Shown here: piece after piece, positions 25,594-34,250 of the stretch | Layout of the letters: every line of letters starts with the position of its first letter | Numbering within the stretch: the first letter of the stretch is position 1 | Origin: a bacterium | Lineage (GTDB): Bacteria; Patescibacteriota; UBA1384; JAGGWG01 | NCBI GenBank assembly: GCA_021157605.1 | Contig: JAGGWG010000016.1 | Span: forward strand, 1 to 42,925 | Direction: 5' to 3' | Length of the DNA: 42,925 bases | Position numbers and translations under genes: made by a program | Notes under the pieces: generated by a model | Database searches by the model: none | Told to the model about the DNA's origin: nothing | The model's input: the letters and a program-made list of their open reading frames with translations, nothing else

Positions 25594-27522
25594 ATGGCTG
25601 TTCCTTTTTCTGTAATTGCTAAAAAGTTAAAAATAGAAGGGCCCCGACTCCGTCGGGCTTTGCGGCATTTGGAAATTAAAGGCTTAGACCCTAAAGCTGA
25701 CTTTTTTAAAAAGGAGGTTGCTCAGGAAATTATTCAGGCTTTGCTTCCCAAGAAAAAGGCGCCTATAAAAGTAAAAAAAATGGAAGGGGAAAAAAAGACA
25801 AAAAAAGACAAAGAAGAAGTTCTTTTGCCTTCTTCTGTTCGGGTTAAGGATTTGGCTGGTTTGTTGAAGATTCCGGTTACTGATCTTTTAAAAAAGCTTT
25901 TAAAAGAAGGTGTTTCTGCTAATCTAAACCAAAGTTTAGACTTTGAAACTGCTTCGCTAATAGCTGAAGATTTTGGTAAAAAGGTTGGGTTGTTAGAAGA
26001 TGAGGCAAAAGAAGAAGAGGAAGTAGTTGAAAGGGGTGAGCCGCGGCCGCCCATTGTAGTGATTTTGGGTCATGTTGATCATGGAAAGACTTCTTTGCTT
26101 GATTATATCCGCAAAACCAAAGTAGCTCAGAGGGAATCAGGAGGCATTACCCAGCATATTGGCAGCTACCAAGCAGAGATTGATTCAGAGGGAGAGAGGC
26201 GCCAGATTACTTTTATTGATACTCCGGGTCATGAGGCTTTTTCTAAATTGCGTTCTTTGGGGGCAAAAGTAACTGATCTGGCGGTTTTGGTTGTCGCTGC
26301 TGATGACGGGGTCAAACCTCAGACTGTTGAGGCAATTGATCATGCCAAATCAGCCGGGATTCCTATTGTGGTGGCTGTAAACAAAATTGACAAAAAAGGA
26401 GCTGATCCCGAAAAAGTAAAAAAAGAGTTAGCAGAAAATGGGCTTTTACCAGAGGAGTGGGGAGGAACAACCCCATTGGTAGAGATATCAGCTAAGACAG
26501 GGAAAAATATTGATGAGCTTTTAGAGCTGATAGTTTTAACCGCTGATCTAAGTGATATTCAGGCTCGATACGAGGGTATGGGAGAAGGAGTGGTGATTGA
26601 ATCCCATATAGAGCGTGGCAAAGGATCGGTAGCAAGCATAATTTGTCGACAGGGCCAGTTTAAAAAGGGAGATATTGTTGTGGCTGGAGGTGCCTGGGGT
26701 AGGATAAAACGTATAGAAAATGAGAGAAAAGAGGTGAAGGAGAAGCTTTTGCCTTCAGAACCGGCTTTGGTTTTTGGTTTTAAATCTCTTCCTCGGCCCG
26801 GTTCCAAAGTTAGAGTGGTAAAAGGTGAAAAAGAAGCCAAAGATAGAGCTGAGGCTTGGGAAAGAGAGATGAGAGAAAGGGGTTTTGCCCAGAGTCTTTA
26901 CTCAAAAGTTAGAGGAGAAAAAATTCTCCCTATTGTTCTTAAGGCTGATGTTCAGGGAAGTCTTGAATCTTTAATGTCTTCGTTGGAAAAACTTAAATCT
27001 GATAAAGTTAAGGTTAAGGTTGTTCATTCAGGGGTAGGAAATATCTCAGAGTCTGATATTTATTTAGCTTTGGCTTCCTCTGCTTTGATTTTGGGCTTTA
27101 GGGTAAAATCTGATTTAGCTGCTCAGCGGCTGGCTGAACAGCGGCAGGTAAAAATTCTCACTTTTGATGTTATTTACGATTTGCTTAATGAGTTAGAAAA
27201 AATTCTTGCTGATATTTCTGCACCTAAAGAAAAAGAAGTCAAAACCGGTGAGGCGGAAGTAATCAAGCTTTTTAAAGGAGGCAAGGTTCAGATTTTAGGG
27301 GCGCAGCTCAAAAAAAGTTTGATTAAAGTTGGTGATAAGGTCAAAATTTTTAGAGACAATAAAGCTATAGGGATGGGTGAAGTAAAATCTCTAAAAATTC
27401 TCACTAAAGATAAAAAAGAGATAAAAGAGATAGGAGCCAAATTCGGTTTAGGTTTAGAAAGTAAAACAACAGTTAAAATAGGGGATAGAATTGTAGCTTT
27501 CGCTATAGAGAAAAAAATCTAA
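25594..27522 (+). CDS. infB: Translation initiation factor IF-2
   Basis: GTPase that brings initiator tRNA to the ribosome. The G1 motif GHVDHGKT is at residues 159-166, G3 DTPGH at 209-213 and G4 NKID at 263-266, followed by the IF-2 beta-barrel and C-terminal tRNA-binding domains. The N-terminal region is short (about 150 residues) with a single clear IF2_N-like helix set, giving 642 residues, compact compared with proteobacterial forms. The next gene follows after 3 nt. Confidence 0.96.
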   Translation: MAVPFSVIAKKLKIEGPRLRRALRHLEIKGLDPKADFFKKEVAQEIIQALLPKKKAPIKVKKMEGEKKTKKDKEEVLLPSSVRVKDLAGLLKIPVTDLLKKLLKEGVSANLNQSLDFETASLIAEDFGKKVGLLEDEAKEEEEVVERGEPRPPIVVILGHVDHGKTSLLDYIRKTKVAQRESGGITQHIGSYQAEIDSEGERRQITFIDTPGHEAFSKLRSLGAKVTDLAVLVVAADDGVKPQTVEAIDHAKSAGIPIVVAVNKIDKKGADPEKVKKELAENGLLPEEWGGTTPLVEISAKTGKNIDELLELIVLTADLSDIQARYEGMGEGVVIESHIERGKGSVASIICRQGQFKKGDIVVAGGAWGRIKRIENERKEVKEKLLPSEPALVFGFKSLPRPGSKVRVVKGEKEAKDRAEAWEREMRERGFAQSLYSKVRGEKILPIVLKADVQGSLESLMSSLEKLKSDKVKVKVVHSGVGNISESDIYLALASSALILGFRVKSDLAAQRLAEQRQVKILTFDVIYDLLNELEKILADISAPKEKEVKTGEAEVIKLFKGGKVQILGAQLKKSLIKVGDKVKIFRDNKAIGMGEVKSLKILTKDKKEIKEIGAKFGLGLESKTTVKIGDRIVAFAIEKKI

Positions 27523-27525
27523 ATT

Positions 27526-28221
27526 ATGGAGTTATTTTTTTGGTTTAAAATCTATATTTTGGGAGCATTGGTAATTTTTTGGTTGATATTTTTAGGATTA
27601 GAAAGATCCCTTTTTTGGGCTACAGTCTTTCTTTTTGGAGCTACTATTTGGACAGGTCTTTTTTTTGAGTCAATGTTTATTTATTTTTTACTCGTTTTTG
27701 TTTTAGAAATCTGGGTAGTAGTTTTAATTTATCAGGAAGAGATAAGGCGTTTTTTTAAAAAAAGCAGCTCCGCGCCTCTTTACTCTTCTGTTGCCAAAGA
27801 GATTGGAGATTTTTTGGAGTTTGCTTTGCGCAATAAACTTTGTGGCATACTGGTTTTTAAACGTAAAGATGACCTAAAGGCTTTTAAGGAAACAGGGGAG
27901 TTGATTAGGGCTAAAGTTGATGCTTTAGTTTTGAGCCAGTTTTTTGCCCCTGATTCATTATTTAAAAGCAAGGCTGTTATTGTTGAGGGTGAAGAGGTAG
28001 TAGCGGTTAATTGTGTTTTGCCTCAAACAGGCCCTCGTTATTTAGACAAAATAGAGCAAAGCGCTTTTGCTCTTTCTCGGATTAGTGATGCTTTAATTGT
28101 GGTTTTTAAGGAAGGGAAGTTGACCCTTTTCTTAGAGGGAAGTCGGACCAAAACTACTCCCCAACGAATAGGGGCGATTCTAAAGACATTGCGTTCAGGA
28201 CAAAAAATTAGGGTTGTTTAA
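27526..28221 (+). CDS. CdaA-like membrane protein with degenerate diadenylate cyclase (DAC) domain
   Basis: Architecture of the c-di-AMP synthase CdaA: three N-terminal helices (about residues 5-67), a linker with YQEEIRRFF (69-77), then a DAC-like fold with LCGILVFKR (105-113) and VVAVNCVLPQT. The two catalytic motifs are missing: the DGA position reads S148-K149-A150 and the RHR position reads I176-E177-Q178. It is therefore probably not an active cyclase, and may bind nucleotide or act as a scaffold. Co-transcribed with infB (3-nt gap). The usual neighbours cdaR and glmM are absent. Confidence 0.7.
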   Translation: MELFFWFKIYILGALVIFWLIFLGLERSLFWATVFLFGATIWTGLFFESMFIYFLLVFVLEIWVVVLIYQEEIRRFFKKSSSAPLYSSVAKEIGDFLEFALRNKLCGILVFKRKDDLKAFKETGELIRAKVDALVLSQFFAPDSLFKSKAVIVEGEEVVAVNCVLPQTGPRYLDKIEQSAFALSRISDALIVVFKEGKLTLFLEGSRTKTTPQRIGAILKTLRSGQKIRVV

Positions 28222-28240
28222 TTTCGCTTTTGTCTCAAAA

Positions 28241-28278
28241 ATTAAGGTGCTATAATAAAATTAAGGTGCTATAATAAA
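28241..28278 (+). repeat. Perfect 19-bp tandem duplication carrying two extended -10 promoters
   Basis: The unit ATTAAGGTGCTATAATAAA occurs at 28241-28259 and again at 28260-28278 without a mismatch. Each copy contains TG-C-TATAAT (28248-28256 and 28267-28275). The second ends 9 nt before ATG 28285, the first 28 nt before it, so two transcripts are possible, one nearly leaderless and one with a leader of about 20 nt. Confidence 0.85.
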
Positions 28279-28284
28279 GTTGTA

Positions 28285-29337
28285 ATGTCTAATTTTCTTT
28301 CTCCTTTTGAAGATTTTGGCTTTTTGCCTGAAGAAAAGGGGCTGGAGCCTAAACCTAAAGATTTAGGCGGAGTAATTAGTTCTAGAGTTATTACTTTACT
28401 AAAGCAAAAACTGAACTCTTCTAAGAAATCAGAACGTCTGGCAGCAGCTTGGGAGTTAGCAAAAATAAAAAATCCCAAAGTGCTTCCTCTTTTAAAAAAG
28501 GCTCTCTTTGCTGAAGACGACAAAGAGGTTCTTTCTGAGTTAATTTCTGCCTTTGTTCATTATCCAGAGAAGGAGGCTGTTTCTGAATTAGCGCGTTTTG
28601 TTTTTCAGTGTCAAGATTCGGATTTGCGAAAAAAAGCAGTTTGGGTTATGTCCCATTTTGACTCTTCTAAAACAGCTTTGGAGGCTTTGCGCAATCTTTT
28701 ATTAACTGATCCGGATGCGGAAGTGAGAAAGGAAGCAGCTTTTGCTTTAGGGGAAATTGCCAATACCGAAGCTTTATCAGCTTTAAAAGAAGCGCTTTTA
28801 AGTGATGAGAACGTTAAAGTCAGACAGATGGTGGTTTGGGCTTTAGGAGGATTAAAGCAAGCAGGGGAGGAGTATTTAATTAGGGTTTTACATGAAGATT
28901 CTTCTCTCTTTGTGAGAAGAGAATCAGCTTGGGTGTTAGGGAAAGTGAAGTCTCGTCGCGCCGTTGGAGAATTGATTGAGGCTTTAAAAAGAGAAAGCTC
29001 TCAGTTGGTTTTAGAGATTATTCTTTGGGCTGTGGCTGAGATTTCTCCCAAATCTCTTTCGCGGCTTCAATTTGTATTGGAGAAAGAATATGCAGAAAAG
29101 ATTAAAGCTGAGTATATTTGGCTGTTGGGGAAATATAACCAAAAGAGTTTATTAAAAAAGCTTCTTCGTTTGTATCCCGGCTCATCTGTGAAGGTAAAAA
29201 AAGCTTTTATTTGGTCCTTAACGCAAGCAGGAGGAAGAATAGCTCCAAGATATCTTCGCCAATGGTACAAATTGGAGAAGAAAAAATCTTTAAAAGAGAA
29301 AATTTTGTGGGCAATGGGGCAAAAACAAGGCAAATAG
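28285..29337 (+). CDS. HEAT-repeat protein
   Basis: A soluble 350-residue protein built from about eight helical repeats of the PBS-lyase HEAT type; the clearest are DAEVRKEAAFALGEIANTEAL and ENVKVRQMVVWALGGLK (about residues 146-190), then LFVRRESAWVLGKVKSRRAV. Such proteins are protein-binding scaffolds. No catalytic domain is present and the partner is unknown. It lies upstream of the 16S rRNA unit, whose promoter begins 40 nt after its stop. Confidence 0.85.
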   Translation: MSNFLSPFEDFGFLPEEKGLEPKPKDLGGVISSRVITLLKQKLNSSKKSERLAAAWELAKIKNPKVLPLLKKALFAEDDKEVLSELISAFVHYPEKEAVSELARFVFQCQDSDLRKKAVWVMSHFDSSKTALEALRNLLLTDPDAEVRKEAAFALGEIANTEALSALKEALLSDENVKVRQMVVWALGGLKQAGEEYLIRVLHEDSSLFVRRESAWVLGKVKSRRAVGELIEALKRESSQLVLEIILWAVAEISPKSLSRLQFVLEKEYAEKIKAEYIWLLGKYNQKSLLKKLLRLYPGSSVKVKKAFIWSLTQAGGRIAPRYLRQWYKLEKKKSLKEKILWAMGQKQGK

Positions 29338-29376
29338 TTTATCTTAAGAACTTGCCGAGAATGGAAGATTTTTCTC

Positions 29377-29404
29377 TTGACAGAGTTTCTCTTTGGTTTA
29401 CAAT
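29377..29404 (+). promoter_or_regulatory. 16S rRNA promoter
   Basis: TTGACA (29377-29382), a 16-nt spacer and TACAAT (29399-29404). It is one of the few consensus -35 boxes in the window, in keeping with a strong rRNA promoter. The transcript would begin near 29411. Confidence 0.72.
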
Positions 29405-29455
29405 AAGTATTGCTCTCTAAATAAGTACCTTTAAAAAATAAACAGCAATGTTTTT

Positions 29456-29485
29456 GTTTAGTTCTTTCTATCGCTTCTGGGCTCT
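29456..29485 (+). other. 5' arm of the 16S precursor processing stem
   Basis: These 30 nt pair with 31290-31319 along their whole length, using Watson-Crick pairs plus a few G-U pairs. It is probably the RNase III-type stem that loops out the pre-16S. The stem ends 1 nt before the first copy of the 16S 5' sequence. Confidence 0.75.
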
Positions 29486-29520
29486 ATTTGAGAAGAGTTT
29501 GATCCTGGCTCAGGGTGAGC
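29483..29520 (+). repeat. First copy of the duplicated 16S 5' end
   Basis: 38 nt, including the bacterial 16S start GAGTTTGATCCTGGCTCAG, are identical to 29632-29669, 149 nt downstream. This copy adjoins the processing stem and is interrupted after GGGTGAGC by a 40-nt palindrome. After it, GCTGGCGG (29561-29568), the normal 16S continuation, resumes briefly. Confidence 0.9.
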
Positions 29521-29560
29521 CCTGCCTGCCTGACGGTAGGCAGGCCTGTCGGCAGACAGG
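29521..29560 (+). repeat. 40-nt double-palindrome insertion in the duplicated 16S 5' copy
   Basis: It contains GCCTGCCT/AGGCAGGC (29523-29544), an 8-bp stem, then CCTGTC/GACAGG (29545-29560), a 6-bp stem. Removing exactly these 40 nt joins GGGTGAGC to GCTGGCGG and restores the normal 16S reading. It is followed by a third hairpin GCTGGCGG/CCGCCAGC (29561-29579). Confidence 0.75.
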
Positions 29561-29705
29561 GCTGGCGGTCGCCGCCAGCGCCTTTTTGCCGATTAAGGTG
29601 AGGGTTTCCCCTTAAGTACCAGGATGTCTCTTCTATTTGAGAAGAGTTTGATCCTGGCTCAGGGTGAGCGCTGGCGGCGTACCTAATGCATGCAAGTCGA
29701 GCGGT

Positions 29706-29720
29706 CCCGTCTTTGGCGGG
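29706..29720 (+). repeat. CCCGYC-TTT-GGCGGG palindrome in 16S helix 6
   Basis: CCCGTC-TTT-GGCGGG caps the variable h6 region. It is the same element, allowing one G-U pair, as seen repeatedly in the 23S gene. Confidence 0.75.
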
Positions 29721-30377
29721 GTAGCGGCAGACGGGTGAGTAACGCGTGGGAACTTGCCCCTGTCACGGCCATAACCCACCGAAAGGTGGGCTAATAGCCG
29801 ATAGTGTGGAGGTTAAAATCTTCACTAAAGATGCGGTTTTCCGTGTCGGACAGGGAGAGGCCCGCGTCCTATCAGCTTGTTGGTGAGGTAATAGCTCACC
29901 AAGGCAATGACGGGTAGGGGGGCTGAGAGGCTGTTCCCCCACATCGGAACTGAGACACGGTTCGGACTCCTACGGGAGGCAGCAGCAGGGAATATTGCGC
30001 AATGGGCGAAAGCCTGACGCAGTGACGCCGCGTAAGGGATGAAGGCCTTCGGGTTGTAAACCTTACTAGTCCGTAAGCAAATCTTGAGCTGCGGACGAAA
30101 GCCCTGGCTAACCACGTGCCAGCAGCCGCGGTAATACGTGGAGGGCGAGCGCTACCCGGATTTATTGGGCGTAAAGGGCGCGTAGGCGTCCTGCCAAGTT
30201 TCTTGTTAAATACCAAGGCTCAACCTTGGGTTAGCGGGAAAAACTGGCAGGATAGAGGACAGAAGAGGCAACCGGAACTCGCGGTGTAGGGGTGAAATCC
30301 GTTGATATCGCGAGGAACGCCGAAAGCGAAAGCAGGTTGCTATTCTGTTTCTGACGCTGAGGCGCGAAAGCGTGGGT

Positions 30378-30409
<32 letters not shown>

Positions 30410-30480
30410 GCCGTAAACAATGGACGCTAGCTGCGGGGAGAGTCGGCCCTCTTCGTGGCGCAGGTAACCCGTTAAGCGTC

Positions 30481-30524
<44 letters not shown>

Positions 30525-30660
30525 GCGGGGGCCCGCACAAGCGGTGGAGCGCCTGGTTTAATTCGACGACAAGCGAAGAACCTTACCAGGGTTTGAAATC
30601 TTGCCGTATGTTCTTCCCGAAAGGGAGGAGCCTTCAGGCAGGACAGGTGCTGCATGGTCC

Positions 30661-30697
<37 letters not shown>

Positions 30698-31020
30698 CGA
30701 ACGAGCGCAACCCTCACCCTTAGTTATACGTGTCTAAGGGAACTGCCTGCGCAAGCAGGAGGAAGGAGGGGATGACGAGAGATCAGCATGGCCCTTATGC
30801 CCTGGGCGACACAGGCGCTACAATGGTTGGTACAAAGGGCAGCGAAGCCGTAAGGCGGAGCTAATCTTTTAAAGCCAGCCCCAGTTCGGATCGGGGTCTG
30901 CAACCTGACCCCGTGAAGCTGGAATCGCTAGTAACCGTGAATCAGCCACGTCACGGTGAATACGTTCTCGGGCCTTGCACACACCGCCCGTCACGTCACG
31001 GAAGCTTCGAGTGCCGGAAG

Positions 31021-31120
31021 CCCCGCCACTTTTGGGGTTTAGGTGTTTTTTAGGATCTTGAGTCTTGCAAAAAGAATGGTACAAAGTCTTAGTTTTCTCT
31101 AGACCCTAAAAGTGGCGGGG
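31021..31120 (+). other. Expansion segment at the tip of 16S helix 44
   Basis: Arms 31021-31038 and 31103-31120 pair over 18 bp (one G-U), beginning CCCCGCC and ending GGCGGGG. They enclose a 64-nt AT-rich insert (31039-31102). E. coli has only a short apical loop here. Confidence 0.8.
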
Positions 31121-31135
31121 TCATGGCAAGCGAAG

Positions 31136-31168
<33 letters not shown>

Positions 31169-31289
31169 GGGGAATCTGCGGCTGGACCTCCTCCTTAGTT
31201 TTAGATAGTCGACCTTGGGTTTTTCCAAGAAAGTTGTCAGCCTTACAGCTTGACTTTGGCTCAAAGCTAAGCTGTGGGTTGATTAGTTG

Positions 31290-31319
31290 AGAGCCCAGAG
31301 GCGGTAGAAAGGGCTAAAT
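31290..31319 (+). other. 3' arm of the 16S precursor processing stem
   Basis: Pairs with 29456-29485. Between the 16S 3' end and this arm, 31198-31289 holds two local hairpins, including ACAGCTT/AAGCTGT enclosing CTTTG/CAAAG. There is no tRNA in the spacer. Confidence 0.75.
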
Positions 31320-31393
31320 AGATAGTTTTAAAGGATCTCAGAATTTTCCAACCCCTCTTTTAGGTTTTTTGATATTCTTAGTTTCTTTTTTTG

Positions 31394-31402
31394 TGTTATA
31401 AT
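31394..31402 (+). promoter_or_regulatory. Extended -10 promoter of the membrane Clp operon
   Basis: TG-T-TATAAT; 18 nt separate it from ATG 31421, leaving a leader of about 12 nt that contains GAGGGG as a weak Shine-Dalgarno. Confidence 0.68.
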
Positions 31403-31420
31403 TTATATTGAGGGGCATTA

Positions 31421-31816
31421 ATGGAAACTTCTTACTTTGGATTTTGGTTTTTTTGGTATAAAACTGTTCCCAGAGAGATAGTTTTTTATTTTAAAATTCT
31501 CTACCTAAAGCTTTTAGACAGCTTTTCTATTCCTATAATTATTCGTACTTTTTTTGCTCCTTGGAAAAGAGATGAAGTTTTTGTTGAAAATGCTCCCTTG
31601 AATATACGGATATATGTTTGGGTGGGCAATTTGATTTCTCGCTTAATAGGGGCGTTTTTGCGTTCAGCTGTTTTTTTAGGTTTTGTTGTTGTTATGGTTT
31701 TGTGGGTTGTGGCGCTAATCAGTGTTCTTTGTTTTTGGCTCTTTTATCCTTTAATTGTTTTATTCTTAGGTGTTGCCGCATTATTTTATTTAGCTAAAGG
31801 ACTTTATGTTGCCTAA
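31421..31816 (+). CDS. Small membrane protein, unknown function
   Basis: 131 residues with an aromatic-rich amphipathic N-terminus (about 1-45, including PREIVFYFKILYLKLLDSFS and the motif TFFAPWKRD) and two to three membrane helices in the C-terminal half (about 70-128). I do not recognise a named family. Its stop lies 11 nt inside the following Clp-like ATPase gene, so the two are translationally coupled and the protein may be a partner of that membrane ATPase. Confidence 0.75.
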   Translation: METSYFGFWFFWYKTVPREIVFYFKILYLKLLDSFSIPIIIRTFFAPWKRDEVFVENAPLNIRIYVWVGNLISRLIGAFLRSAVFLGFVVVMVLWVVALISVLCFWLFYPLIVLFLGVAALFYLAKGLYVA

Positions 31817-34238
31817 AGATAACCACATAAATTTTAATCGTTCCTACCTTTCCTTATTAGACAAGGTGGAGAAACAGATCCAGAAACCGCTTTTTAGATT
31901 TTTAATTTATCTTCTTACTTTTATTGGAGCAGGGGGGATTTTTTATCTCTTAATAGGAATCTGTTTTTGGCCTTCTGATACTTATCTTGGTTTAGCTTTG
32001 CTTGCCCTTTTGTTTTTTGTTCTTTTAGAGGGTTATCTTGGTTATTATGGCTTTTTGAAAAATTATATTGGAAAGGTTCATTTTCATTCAGCTAATCTTG
32101 TAGATTATCTTAATTTGAATCTCTATCGTATCTTCAGAGAAGAATCTGAAAATATAAGAGTGCCGGAGTTGATGTTAAGGCTGATGCAGGAAAAAAAGGT
32201 TTTGCTTTTTTTGCAGCGTTTGGAGCTTTCCCCTTCGTGGCTAAAAGAGATTTTACTCAAAGAGAAAGAGCCTCGCTTTGCTTTAAAAAATCTTTTAGAA
32301 GAGAGTTTGGCTTTGGCTTTTTCTTTAGGAGAAAAACGGGTGGATGAGCTAATAGTTTTTTTGCTTCTTTTAGAAATCTTCCCTTTGACAGCTTCTATCC
32401 TACATCGTCAGAGAATAGAGAGAAAAGATTTGATTTTGCTTTATCGTTGGTTTAAAAATAAAAAAAGCAAAAAGATTTTTCAGGTTAGATTTACTGGTGG
32501 TATTGCCCGTGACTGGACTATAGGTTATTCGCCAATACTGGATCGTTTTGCTGTAAATTTGGCTTATCTCAAGACGGCTGAGTGGGAAACCTTAGCTCAC
32601 AGAGAGCTAAAAGAAGAGCTTGAAAATGTTTTGATTCAGAGCCGAAAAGGGAATGTGCTTTTAGTGGGCAAGCCGGGAATTGGCAAACGTTCCTTAGTGA
32701 TTGCCTTGGCTCAAGATTTGAAAAAGGGGATCTGTCCTTTTTCTTTAGCTTATAAGCGTATTTTGGAGATTAAGATGGAACAGGTTTTGACCTCAGGTAA
32801 AGATGAGGCAGGCATCAGGTCTTTATTTGGGGAAATTTTAAATGATGTCTTTAGAGCCGGTGATGTAATTCTTTATTTTGATGATTTTTCTGTTCTTTGC
32901 GGAGGCGGCAGAGCTTTGGGTAAAGCCAACCTAATAGATTTGATTTTGCCCTATCTTAAGCACCCTGCTTTTCAAATAATTGCTTCTATTTCACCTGGGG
33001 ATTATGAGCATTATATTGTCCAAAACCAATCATTGATGGAGAGTCTTAATTTTATTGAGATTAAGGAGCCAAATTACATTGAGAATTTTTTGATATTGGA
33101 AGGGGCAGCTTTGACTTTGGAGAGTAAAAGTCAGCTCTTTTTTAGCTATTTGGCTTTGCGTCAAATAATAGAGCTTTCAGAGCGTTATTTTTGGCAGGAG
33201 CCTTTTCCTATAAAATCTATCCATCTTTTAGAAAAGATTTCTCAAAAAGCTGTTGGCAGGGGTGTTGTTTTTATTACCAAGGAAACAGTAAGTAGGTTTT
33301 TTGAAGAGATAACTAAGATTAAAGTAGGTGAAGTAAGGGAAGAAGAAAAAACAATACTTTTACATTTAGAGGAGATTTTGCACGAGCGTATAGTTGACCA
33401 AAAAGAGGCAATAAAGCTTTTAGCTGAAGCTATCAGAATTAGGAGAGCAGGCATAAAGCAGGAACGCAAGCCAATGGGAAGCTTTCTTTTTCTAGGGCCT
33501 ACAGGAGTAGGCAAAACTGAAACCGCCAAAGCTATAACTGAAGCTTATTTTGGTTCTGAAGGGGCGATGGTTAGATTTGATATGAGCGAATTTCAAAACA
33601 AAAAAGATGTTTACCGCTTTATTGGCCATTTTGAGACTAATTTTCCTGGTGAGTTGATAGAGGCAGTGAAACAAAACCCTTCAGGAGTAATACTTTTAGA
33701 TGAATTCGAGAAGGCACATCCTGATATTTTGAATTTGTTTTTACAGGTTTTAGATGAAGGTTTTTTGACTGATGTTTTTGGCCAAAAGGTTTATTTTACC
33801 AACCATATTATCATAGCTACCTCAAGCGCTGGTTCTAACTATTTGGTAGAGTTGCTTAAAAAATACAAGAATTATAAGGAAGTTAGCAAGAAACTCGTTG
33901 ATTACTTAATTCAAGAGAGAGTTTTTAGGGCAGAGTTATTGAATCGTTTTAACAAAGTGATAGTTTTTAAACCTCTCGGTCCCAAAGAGATTTACCAGAT
34001 TGCTGAATTAAAATTGGCTAAGCTAAAGGAAGAGATTTACCGTTCCAAGAGGATTGAGCTAGAGGTGGCACCAGAAGTGTTGCAAAAATTAGCTAAAGCA
34101 GGTTTTAAACCTGAATTTGGCGCCAGAGAGCTAGAAAGGGTGATTAGAGAAAAGATAGAATCATTAGTGGCTCAAAAAATTATTCAGGGTCAGCTCAAAG
34201 CTGGTGCCAAAATTGTGATTCGAACAAAGGATTTGTAG
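31806..34238 (+). CDS. Membrane-anchored double AAA+ Clp-like ATPase with degenerate first domain
   Basis: 810 residues. Two membrane helices at about 30-55 and 60-85 replace the usual N-terminal domain; a helical region (about 100-220) follows. AAA-1 is degenerate: the P-loop reads GKPGIGKR (288-295) with Arg in place of Thr/Ser, Walker B is FDD (358-360), and the usual KYRG pore motif reads KDEAG. AAA-2 keeps GPTGVGKT (564-571), LLDEFEKAHPD (630-640) and an Arg-finger region (FRAELLNRFN), but the GYVG pore loop is absent (GHFETNFPGELIE instead). It is unlikely to be a conventional unfoldase; ATP use by AAA-2 in remodelling a membrane partner is an inference. Confidence 0.85.
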   Translation: MLPKDNHINFNRSYLSLLDKVEKQIQKPLFRFLIYLLTFIGAGGIFYLLIGICFWPSDTYLGLALLALLFFVLLEGYLGYYGFLKNYIGKVHFHSANLVDYLNLNLYRIFREESENIRVPELMLRLMQEKKVLLFLQRLELSPSWLKEILLKEKEPRFALKNLLEESLALAFSLGEKRVDELIVFLLLLEIFPLTASILHRQRIERKDLILLYRWFKNKKSKKIFQVRFTGGIARDWTIGYSPILDRFAVNLAYLKTAEWETLAHRELKEELENVLIQSRKGNVLLVGKPGIGKRSLVIALAQDLKKGICPFSLAYKRILEIKMEQVLTSGKDEAGIRSLFGEILNDVFRAGDVILYFDDFSVLCGGGRALGKANLIDLILPYLKHPAFQIIASISPGDYEHYIVQNQSLMESLNFIEIKEPNYIENFLILEGAALTLESKSQLFFSYLALRQIIELSERYFWQEPFPIKSIHLLEKISQKAVGRGVVFITKETVSRFFEEITKIKVGEVREEEKTILLHLEEILHERIVDQKEAIKLLAEAIRIRRAGIKQERKPMGSFLFLGPTGVGKTETAKAITEAYFGSEGAMVRFDMSEFQNKKDVYRFIGHFETNFPGELIEAVKQNPSGVILLDEFEKAHPDILNLFLQVLDEGFLTDVFGQKVYFTNHIIIATSSAGSNYLVELLKKYKNYKEVSKKLVDYLIQERVFRAELLNRFNKVIVFKPLGPKEIYQIAELKLAKLKEEIYRSKRIELEVAPEVLQKLAKAGFKPEFGARELERVIREKIESLVAQKIIQGQLKAGAKIVIRTKDL

Positions 34239-34250
34239 TCTTAAATTTTT

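Noticed and set aside
29483-29669. The 38-bp direct repeats as target-site duplications of an insertion sequence
   Set aside because: The 111-bp interval has no ORF or terminal inverted repeats, and the repeats are exactly the 16S 5' end; segmental duplication plus palindrome insertion explains it better.
31198-31420. tRNA-Ile or tRNA-Ala in the 16S downstream spacer
   Set aside because: No cloverleaf, T-loop GTTCRA or CCA end was found; the hairpins there are short and the 3' processing arm accounts for the rest.
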